Origin: Primula veris
Lineage: Eukaryota; Streptophyta; Magnoliopsida; Ericales; Primulaceae
Direction of reading: 5' to 3'
NCBI GenBank assembly: GCA_963682055.1
Contig: OY821742.1
Location: 11,997,752-12,061,751, forward strand
DNA length: 64,000 nt
This document shows positions 55,043-64,000 of this stretch, piece by piece. The notes under the pieces were generated by a model. The model had not been told where the DNA came from. It ran no database searches and saw only the letters and a program-made list of their open reading frames with translations. Position 1 is the stretch's first letter. The number at the start of each line of letters is the position of its first letter. The position numbers and the translations under genes are program-made.

Positions 55043-55969
55043 TCATCCTTTTAAGCGGAGTCTACCATGATCAAATAGAAACCCATTCATGCTCTTCCAA
55101 CCCACCAAACACCCATCCCTCCGAATTTTCGGCATTCGACCAAAACAACAATCCCAAAATAATATATCGAAACCACACTCCCAAAAAAATCGGATAAACC
55201 GAGTGCCCCAATCGTACGTGAAAGTATCACATGTACCATTAATTGTCGTACTCGAATACGCTTGAATATTCGGGCTTTTAGAAGGTTCATAAAAAGTAAC
55301 ATCCCAATACGGATCAAAGTAATTACTCGATGGCTTACGGAGAAGAGTATGACATACCCCATCAATATTATTGTCTATCAATAGTATGAGAACATAACCA
55401 ATTGTCTTCTAACTAATTTTTCTTTCTAAAGATATTTTCAAACCGATTTTGGGACTGTCCACAAAACCCACCAAACCATTCAAACCACGATAATAAATTT
55501 CAAGAAAACTCGAAAAAGTCGTAATTCTATTAACAGTATCAATCAAAACACTCAAATAATCCAAAAAACAACCAATATAAAACGGTTCCACATCCACATC
55601 CTTAACTAGGTCAATCATTAAATCAGTAGCATAAAAATAATCCGAACACAAAAAATGAGTTATTCTCCGAAAATCATATCTCACTAGTCGTTCATCAGAA
55701 AGTAGTAAATTTTGTGTCAAAATCTCCGTAACTGTCTCGTGTATATTCTCACTAAGTTTCTTAAAATTTAAATACTTTTTACTTGACAAAAAATTTATTT
55801 TACTCGGACTGACCCATTCTGTCCAGTTTGGACAATACTGTTCATTGAACTTTGAAAATTCATAGCTAATTCCTTTTTTATCCAAACGTTGTGATTTTAG
55901 CATGAAAACGTCCGTACACAAATACCACAAAATTTTTCTGAATTCAATACCATTTGCTAGGCCAAATAA
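55043..55969 (-). pseudogene. Unrecognised 309-codon reading frame, copy B
   Basis: Same frame, same single internal TAG and same TGA end as at 22,966-23,892. Only a few residues differ (for example Ile to Pro and Ser to Arg just before the TAG, and Ala to Val after it). Confidence 0.4.
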
Positions 55970-56139
55970 TTAATTTTCTAAACGATATCGTAGCCATCAT
56001 AATAGAAAAAACTGCACACAACCCAAACTTTAAAAGTTCATAACTCGGTCGATATTGATCCAGATGCATCGATTTTCATGTCCACGCGACCATATACCAA
56101 TATTCTATTTCAGTTATTAACTACCGATGTGTTATTATT

Positions 56140-56465
56140 ATTAAAGTTTTATAACTATTTCCAATTTCGAGATCAGTATGTGACCAGAAACTCTGAATAT
56201 GATATATGCTTTATTTTTTTAAGATACAATTATTTATTTCAGAGAGGCGCTAATTTTTTTTCTTATTATGCATTATAATTGCCCTATTTTTTTTTTTTTT
56301 TATAAATAACATGGTAACAGATTATTTTTTTCTAAATATGCTAGAGACCGCGAATCATTCTTATCCTTCGATCAGACAAAACATTAACTTTCTTAGCCTT
56401 TTCGTTATTTTTCCTATAAAAAGTACTTTTTGTCCAAATATTCAATGTCCACAATATCTCTCTTA
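56140..56465 (+). repeat. Dispersed repeat, copy B
   Basis: Duplicate of 24,060-24,385. Confidence 0.65.
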
Positions 56466-57760
56466 TTGTATGTTATTTATGGTTAGAGGGTTAGGCGTCC
56501 ATTGTTATGTACTCATTCGACTCATTCAATGCATAAAATACTTCTCTTTTATCCCTTTATACTTCTCTCTCCATGTATTCATATCATAACTTATATGTTA
56601 CAAAACACGTTATCTGCAATTTGCTCGAGTAGATTAGGTATTTGGTTGAAGATTTTGGTTAACGCACGGATAATGGGTAATAAAAATTCGATAATACACT
56701 CGAAGATTAGGTTATAAATACACAGCAAAACTTTGAAGTTTTTTTTTTCTATCAACCTTCCCAACATACGGTGTGAAAGGTACACAGTTTCTTGAAACTA
56801 TGTTTATTAATTTATCATCGTAAGCTAAAAGTGCGACTATGTATGTAATTTTATGAAAAGATAGCAAACATGTATCCATGCTATAAAAAAAAGTGATGTA
56901 AATTGCCTGTATGATTTATATGTATACCACGCCACAAATTAAACGTGTAACTGGAAGTCATGTAAATCACATATATATAAATAGATATTGATTACGTACC
57001 AAACTACTACTAAAATCAGGTGAAAGGTCCTATGCACATAAGTACTCGTTTGTACAGTAAGGCTTTCATAATATATAACTACCGCAATCCGTCCACGCAT
57101 CGTGTGGGGTAACGTATGATTTTGATTTGAATAACAAATGATATCTAATTCATGAAACAAAATGCAAATAAACGGAGAGGGAGAGTATTAACATGTGTGT
57201 ACAATATCAAGTTTTTTCATGAGATATGTTTGATACATTTGCAAGTGTTTTCATATTTGTAGAGAAAGAGAGAGAGATAACATAATTTATGAAATAAATC
57301 GATGTACGGTATATATTTGGGCGTGATGTTAGGTTTTCAAATGCCATGACAGTTTTTTCTTTTTTGAATTTAAATATTTATTTTAAATAATGACAATACT
57401 TATAAATAATTTAAAATTGAATGGTATTTTCGGAATAAAAGTGTATCAATGCCTCATAAACGGGTCTTCACTTAAATAATAGTAAGATATAACATGATTA
57501 CTATTATTTTTTTTTGAAAGTAAAGAGTATCCATATATTGATATGTAAAAAGGGGCTCATAGGCTAAGCAAACCAAAACCAACTCCTCACCGATTACAAA
57601 CTGACAAGAAGAAGAAATCATGTCGTAGTAGTGTTTGAAAGCTAAATAGCAAAACTATAAGCTAACTATAAAATGATATGTCCTAAAGAAATTACTCAAA
57701 AGATTAATCACACTTAACAACAAATAAGTCCGCGTAATATGGCTTCATCATCTAACAGAG
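56466..57760. other. Copy B intergenic, no gene seen
   Basis: Duplicate of 24,386-25,680; no supported features. Confidence 0.35.
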
Positions 57761-57762
57761 AA

Positions 57763-58421
57763 CATGTCATCATTCACTATTTGGCCTTGATTTTAGCTTA
57801 AAGAAAACGGTCATAGTAAATAGTTGGCATGGGTACTTAGAGTCAAGATCATAAACCGTTAGTAGCTAGCCACACATCTTAATCCTCACCCCAAATCAAC
57901 CAAAAGTCCATCCAGCTCTTGCCATACCAATCAAACCCCAATTTTCCCGTCGCATATAAAAATAGGCCAAACTTCTAGCACCAACCATAGCCATGTCGGA
58001 GTATAAAAACCGTAACACCATTAAATAAGAGGCAATGCATAAAAGTCCAAATAAATCGTAAGATGCACCATAATCTATAGTTGATCATACTCGGCAACAA
58101 TTAAGGTCACGAAAGTATCGATTCCTTTTTTTGAGGGGAAGCATGTCTTCATACACCAATCCGACCTCAATTTTAGTCTGAAGACAACAGTCATATTAAA
58201 TCATTGAAATTAGGTTCCGAAAAATGAGGCAATGCATAAAAGTCTAAATAAATCGTAAGATGCACCATAATCTATAGTTGATCATACTCGGCAACAATTA
58301 AGGTCACGAAAGTATCGATTCCTTTTTTTGAGGGGAAGCATGTCTTCATACACCAATCCGACCTCAATTTTAGCCTGAAGACAACAGTCATATTAAATCA
58401 TTGAAATTAGGTTCCGAAAGT
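57763..58421. repeat. Tandem repeat, copy B
   Basis: The 197-bp units start at 58,029 and 58,226. The internal duplication therefore predates the segmental duplication. Confidence 0.7.
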
Positions 58422-58473
58422 CAAGATGTTAAACCAATAGCATATAGGCAACATCTTAAGTCCCACCCTAAAA

Positions 58474-59558
58474 GCATGTTTAACACAGGTTGGTTGCTGA
58501 GGGGGGAGTGGCAAAAAAATTGCAGCCAACTTTATCAGACAGAGATCTGTGTGTTGGCTGTTGTCTCCTTTCTCTTCCACTTTTCTCTCTGTCTGTTTCC
58601 TTCTCCAAATTCTGGATACTGGTTCCGTATTAATAATTACAGGGACTGATACCTGTATTATTTACAAACCAGTCCCTGTAGTCTCAAATATAAAAAAAAT
58701 AAAAAAATATGACCGTTAATAATTACAAACATGGTTCGGTAGTTTTAATTTAACTATGAAAACTCACTATAACGGTAATAAACGACTATTTTGACTTTTT
58801 TTTATCCCTGAGTTTTTTTAAAATATAAAATAATCCTTATAATGACTAGTTTTCTGTCCTTAAAAATATTCTTCCAACAACATTTAGAGGGAGACGTGTA
58901 TCGCTTAAAAACAAAAAAAACACACGAAAACCTTCAAAAAGTTCTAATCGAGCACATTTGGCAATACCATGGTTCGAGAGTTTGAGGCAGATGATGTTCA
59001 AACTCATGTTTTTTAATATGTGGCATTGATGTATTTTTTATTTTTTATTTGATGTAACTTTTATTGTTTATTTAATGTAATTTTTATTTTTTATTTGATG
59101 TAATTTTTATTTCCAATTGATTTATTTTTTATTTTTACTTGATGTAAAATAAAATCAACATAATTTTTATGTATTAATGTATTACAAAATATGGTTTTTA
59201 TTTTAATATGAATTTATATTCCACATAAACCGAACCAACACATTAGACCAATAAAAACTTTAACAAAACTGAACCGATAATTTGTAAAATGAATGTTTAA
59301 TTTTATTTATTTAAATTTATAATTTTTAGTTGTCAATTATTTAGTTTTGATTACAATTATAATTGTTAAGACCTGTTTACAATTACATTCAAAACTGTTA
59401 GGACCTCTTTAGTAATTTCAATAACATTTAAAAGTTAAAGCAACACCTTAAACTAACAAACTAATAAATTTGACTCGTCGCTCCTCACAAACTAACACCC
59501 AAAATTTAAGTTAAAACAACACCATGAACCAACGCACCGTTAAACATCCTCTAACACA
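58474..59558. mobile_element. Non-autonomous TIR element, copy B
   Basis: Duplicate of 26,396-27,480 with the same inverted ends. Confidence 0.5.
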
Positions 59559-59559
59559 G

Positions 59560-60440
59560 TAAAAAGTCCAATCGGCTATCTCATACCAAACAAACCCCAT
59601 TCATTCCGTCGCCTAATAAAAATAGGCCCAACTACTAGCACCAATCTTAGCCAGATCGGATTCTAAAAACCACAACTCCATCAAAACAAGAATACAAAAC
59701 CTAAAGGACCCAACAAATCCTCAAATGAACCATAACCGTACTTGCGTAATTTTTGATTGAAAACCCCATAACACGAATGTACAATAAAAATATAAGTCGG
59801 AGCTTATAAAGAAGTACAAATACCAACGGGTTGTATAACACTTAAAATGATCATACCTTAGAAGGACAAGACCACTTTAGCGAAATCCCGATTCACAATC
59901 TCTGCTTTCCTAATTTATGCTAGGAAAGCTCTCAGTCTAGCCAAAGGTTCCAAACACCCAAACAAATGAAATTTCAACTAAAATCGATTTTTCTAGAGAA
60001 AATTCGAGCCTTGCCCAAATTGGAACCCAAAAAAGTAACCAGTTGAAACAATTAATCAATTTTAGAATTGCCTGTAGCCGGACTCGATCATAACCGGAGA
60101 AAATTTCACAAAAAGATAAAAGGTAACCAATGTAACCAGTGGTTGAGAAGTGGTTTGATGGGGAGAGAATGAGATCGGAAAGATGGGAGGAAGAACGGAG
60201 GTGAGATGATGAGTAAAATAGAAGAAAGGGTTGAAAAAAGAGAAAATAGATGGGGACAGAAAAGACGAAAATGGTGAGGAATAAGAGAGGAGAGAGAGGG
60301 GGTGGAGACGCCCAAGGGTAGGGGCGGTGGAGATCAGCCCCCACCCCGGACAGCGGCGGCTACAAGTTAGATGTAGGGTTTGGAGGTTTGGGGGTAAAGA
60401 GAAGGTAGACAAGGCTTTAGACATTGCTTATTCACAACCC
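59560..60440 (-). other. Leader-like minus-strand region, complete in copy B
   Basis: Contains 60,205-60,720, absent from copy A. Minus-strand reading shows a pyrimidine-rich leader (around 60,230-60,310) and a frame from about 60,344 to 59,937 with hydrophobic, Ser/Phe-rich low-complexity content and no recognised domain. It could be the promoter and 5' leader of an inactive gene or element. Confidence 0.3.
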
Positions 60441-60729
60441 CAGCAAAAAATAAAAATTAATTGATAATAGATTTATGTACTCGAGTTATATTTTAATCTG
60501 TTGTAGTGGCTATGTACGTAATCTAAATAACAGTTACTGCAATTAATATAGTTTGTACAATACACGTAGTAAGCTACTGGACCAAAACTGATTAAAAACA
60601 TTAGGGTTTAGAAAGCGACTCGCTGAAAACTAAAAAATCGCCTTTGTAATAAATCTATGATTCAAGATAGTTTCAATAGAATTATATATTGTCAGGTTAG
60701 TATTTTTTATTTTATTTTGTAAGCGTATT

Positions 60730-62300
60730 ATAACAAAAGAAAACGGGACTTAGCCCAGTTTTACATGACTACACAAAAGGTCTCAAACTATCTCAGGAGG
60801 ACAACCTACGACAATGTCCAACAATATCACAAAATAGCAGGAACTAAGGTGTAATACACTAATGACACTACAAACTAGCCACTCACTCACATTAAGGTGG
60901 CTCACGAGGGACTTCTTTTGGTCCTGCTAGATTAGCCGCCTTAACGACTTTCTTTCTTTGGCTCTTGGACCACTCCCTAGGAAAGTCAGAATCCGCCCAC
61001 TTTTTCCTATTTGGGGTTTCTATCCCCTGGACATCACAGCCTTCGTTAAATGCATAAAAAAGAATGGCATCTTCTTCATGATTATAACTTTCCGTCCCTT
61101 TTTCCTTACATCTTTTCTCAAAACTCTCAGAACTGGCACATTTCCCACTAACCCCTTTGTTTCCAATTTCACTTACACTTTGAATTTGTACACACTTCAC
61201 TTTTCCACTTCAAGATTCCATCGTCAAGGTCCTCATGTCCGTGTTCTATATCATTCAATACATCGAAGGAGTTTCCAACCTTAAGAGTTTCTTTCTCATT
61301 TTCCACACTAATGCTCTTTTTACATTTTGTAAGGTTGTCACTTTCCCATGCCTGTCAAGTAACTTGCATGTTCTTTTTTTTCTCATAAGTAGTATTCCAT
61401 GGATTTTCCAAAGGCTTTATACTTCCCCCCATATTCAAATTTTTCTTATTGCTTTTAGTTTGCCACATTTGGCTCTGTTTTACGTAACGATTTTTTTTTT
61501 TTGTTGTCTTTGGGAGCCATTTTGTGGATGTACCATATAAAACCCAGTTGCTTGCTTCCTCCTATCACCTTGCCAATAATTTTGAGAACCTACATTTCTT
61601 GTCACTTGTGCTTTAGGCGACTTAGGGCATCTATAAGTTTTATGACCAAAGCATTTGCAACCTTCACATCTAGGTGACAGCCGTTGATACTTTACTTCCA
61701 CTTCTACCAGCTTGTCACCAGACTTCATTTTAACTGAATTAATTAGCTCTTTAGTAGCATCAATCTCTACACAAACACGAACATAGGACAACCTTGATTG
61801 GCTCTCACTAGATTTTTCTTTGTAAAGCGGCCTTCCAATCTTGTTAACCACTCGACTTACGTAGTCATTTGACCATAGTTCTACAGGTAATTTGTAAAGT
61901 TTCAACCAAACAGGTATTCTCCCAAGTTCTTCCTTTGTCAATCTAGGCATTTGTTGCCATTTCTTAATAACCACAAACCTCCCAAAAATATAACAATGGC
62001 CCTCCTCTAAGATCTCTTCCAATTCGTTAGTTGATGAAAATTCTAAAAAATAGAACTCTCTGTCAGTACATATTACACTTTTTAAGCCTTTTTTGGACCA
62101 CTGCATTTTCAACTCATCCTCAATATCAAAGAAATTTAGCCTAGCACCCACAAAATGCCCAATCAAATAACTCTCCCACTTTTCCAATGTTTCTTTCTCA
62201 GGTACTAATTCAACAATATCGGACTCATTGTCAAAATATGTGAGATTCACATGTGACTTAGTACTTGAAACCACACCCCTATTACCGTTCTTCCAAGAGG
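60730..62300 (-). pseudogene. LINE-type ORF1 (DUF4283 plus zinc knuckle), copy B
   Basis: Duplicate of 28,140-29,700. The N-terminal DUF4283 part is open over 264 codons (WESYLIGHFVGARLNFFDIE, then RIPVWLKLYKLPVELWS) and keeps the Trp lost in copy A, then the knuckle CEGCKCFGHKTYRC. A T-run expanded from 7 to 12 near 61,490 shifts the frame just after the knuckle, where copy A stays open. No ORF2 is present. Confidence 0.75.
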
Positions 62301-62319
62301 TAGCTGCTCCTACGATTGG

Positions 62320-62859
62320 TTATATCATCTTATTTTGCTTTAATTTGCTCCGGTAATTCATGCATTGCATTTCCTTCTCCAGTCTTTGTAAATTGTATCC
62401 TGCCCTCTGTATAACCACATAAATCATTAGAGAGGCTTTGTAACTCAGAATTTCAAGTAGAGTTATGTGTGGCATTTTGGCGAACACTTCATAAGCCCTT
62501 AGCAAAGGTCAAAATTTTCTCTGGATTTGCAGTGTCTTCATCACTATCGTCCTCGCATAAACCTTCAATGTGTGCCTCTTTTACCACCAATGGTTCTTCA
62601 ATTTGTTATGTACCCTCTTTTTCTTTCATCTAGTTCTATTAATTTCAAAATCTGCTTGCTAATAGTGATATATTTCCAATATTGTTAGATAATCACAGTT
62701 GTTGTTCGCTAATTCTTCTGGTTCGTCTTCATACTCTACCTCCTCAGTAGCCGTATGTTTTTCCGCTAGATTAAGCTTTCCTTTTACTTCTGCCAATCTC
62801 AACTCCAACATCTCAGTAAAACAATCTATCTCATCCATGAGGTGATAGATGTGTATCAA
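62320..62859 (-). other. Possible 5' part of the copy B LINE-type unit
   Basis: Duplicate of 29,726-30,265, with two replacement differences in the coiled-coil-like frame (Gly/Ala and Gly/Glu). Confidence 0.25.
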
Positions 62860-63014
62860 TTATCCAAATAAGGACCATTTATTCTTTACGAATTAAGATA
62901 AACATACACTGACGCCTATTATATAAACAAAAACATACAATAAAAAGTTATATTATCAAAAACATAAATTCAATTAATAATTAATAAAAAACCAAAAAAC
63001 TCATTCATCGCTTC

Positions 63015-63215
63015 CTATTTTTTTCCTCTACGTCTCTTTCTCTCACTCTCTCCAATCTCTCTCTGTTCCTCCTTCTCTCTCTCTCCGATCTATCTCTCCG
63101 GCTCCTTCTAGCTCACTCCGATCTCTTATCTTTCCTCTCTCTTTTCAATCTCTCTATCCCGCTCTCTCTCTCTCTTTTCGATCTTTCTTTCTTTTTCCTT
63201 TCTCTCCGATCTCTC
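63015..63215 (+). repeat. CT-rich low-complexity tract, copy B
   Basis: Duplicate of 30,427-30,620 with different repeat-unit numbers. Confidence 0.7.
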
Positions 63216-64000
63216 TATTCAGTGGATATTGAGATGGAGATATCCGTCGGAGAGGGTGGCGAGGGTGTAAAACGAGAACCTATTCACTTGAGAAGAAAAA
63301 CTAGTGTTTTCGAACCTGTCGTTTCCAAACAAAGTGTATGCGTATGCAAACCATAAACATATAAACATTTCATTTTATATGATAACTAATCCACGTTTCC
63401 TAACATTTGTTGCATGCCATCTATGATGAAAAAATTCACAAAATTGATGTTACTTGCGAAATAAATGTTCAGGCGAAGATGTTATTCCACCACCATATTT
63501 TAGTCACCCGGATGTGTGAATATATGATGCCCAATTTTTTTGGATGTCATCTTTGATGACTAAACATGAAGTTGTTGTTACTCGCGAGATGAAGGTTTAG
63601 GCAATGATTTTATTCTGCCATCACATGTAAGACGCGATGACGTCTATGGTGAACTTTTGTCTAAAATTGGCAATTAGAACAAATCTTCACCAAAAATTAC
63701 TAGCTTGGAAAACGTATTCTATAAGCAGTATCATGAATTCAAATTCACCATATTTCTTAGCTCATCACCCATTTGTTATTGAATGAGAAAATTACCTCAT
63801 TTGATGAGAGATTATTCCTCTGACTGGGTCAACGACAATGTGTTTGCCTGATGCTAACACTCTTCATGGACATTGTCCTCAGATTGAAAAGAAAGACCGG
63901 AGTTTGTCGTCTCGATAACCAATGAGTCGTCACAAACCTGATGCTCGTCAAGCCAAGCGAGGCTTGGACAATAGTCCAAACCGAATACTTGTTAGCTCCA
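63216..64000. other. Copy B flank, no gene seen
   Basis: Duplicate of 30,621-31,401. The match to copy A still holds at the last base of the window. Confidence 0.4.

Larger units (their letters stand above)
50232..64000 (+). repeat. Segmental duplication, copy B (runs off the window)
   Basis: Collinear with 18,213-31,401. It starts inside Copia-1 pol and continues through gag, LTR and flank to the last base. Small differences are scattered throughout. The Copia-1 part retains some codons lost in copy A and the reverse. Confidence 0.95.

Overview
This is repeat-rich, AT-rich nuclear DNA of a flowering plant, most likely a eudicot. Supporting signs are the first exon of a plant Mpv17/PMP22-like gene, an F-box-associated (FBA) gene remnant, a plant-type U6 snRNA copy, plant L1-type LINE proteins (DUF4283 zinc-knuckle ORF1, ORF2 with zf-RVT and RNase H), and Copia elements of the Sirevirus type. 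I see no complete ordinary host gene. Most of the window is transposable elements in several states of decay, plus a large internal duplication.

Layout. 1-1.7 kb: first exon of a minus-strand Mpv17/PMP22-like gene whose first intron carries four degenerate repeat copies. 3.1-3.35 kb: a CACTA-derived MITE. 3.4-9.9 kb: a nearly full-length plus-strand LINE with an intact ORF1 and an ORF2 broken by one stop and two frameshifts, followed by an aspartic-protease pseudogene fragment. 10.25-10.35 kb: a U6 retropseudogene with a target-site duplication, then a two-unit tandem repeat. 11.6-12.4 kb: the 3' half of an F-box/FBA gene, cut off at the truncated LTR of a minus-strand Sirevirus-like Copia element (Copia-1, 12.4-21.5 kb). 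Copia-1 keeps an intact env-like third ORF but has a decayed gag-pol.

21.5-31.4 kb: mixed low-copy sequence with remnant exons, a gypsy-like LTR/PPT on the minus strand next to an unrecognised 309-codon reading frame, tandem repeats, a TIR element and a LINE-type ORF1 pseudogene. 33.9-37.2 kb: a long inverted repeat (foldback) with a solo Copia-2 LTR inserted in one arm, plus further partial repeat copies. 37.2-41.2 kb: AT-rich sequence with a possible pogo/Tigger-like HTH fragment, a TIR-flanked 1.5-kb unit with a perfect hairpin, and microsatellites. 41.2-50.2 kb: a second, plus-strand Sirevirus (Copia-2) with a solo LTR beside it, a broken gag-pol, a broken env-like ORF and a truncated 3' LTR.

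From 50,232 to the window end the sequence repeats 18,213-31,401 in the same orientation, with few differences. The junction lies between the truncated Copia-2 LTR and the middle of a Copia-1 polyprotein, with 23 bp of filler. The simplest reading is a tandem duplication of a roughly 32-kb unit (18,213-50,231), whose second copy runs past the window. The two Copia families share an architecture: gag-pol, an extra acidic-tailed ORF, a second polypurine tract about 30 bp after that ORF, and a family-specific short motif iterated in LTR and leader DNA. The LINEs and Copia elements have moved independently and nested in one another. Nothing here looks like a cooperative host gene cluster.
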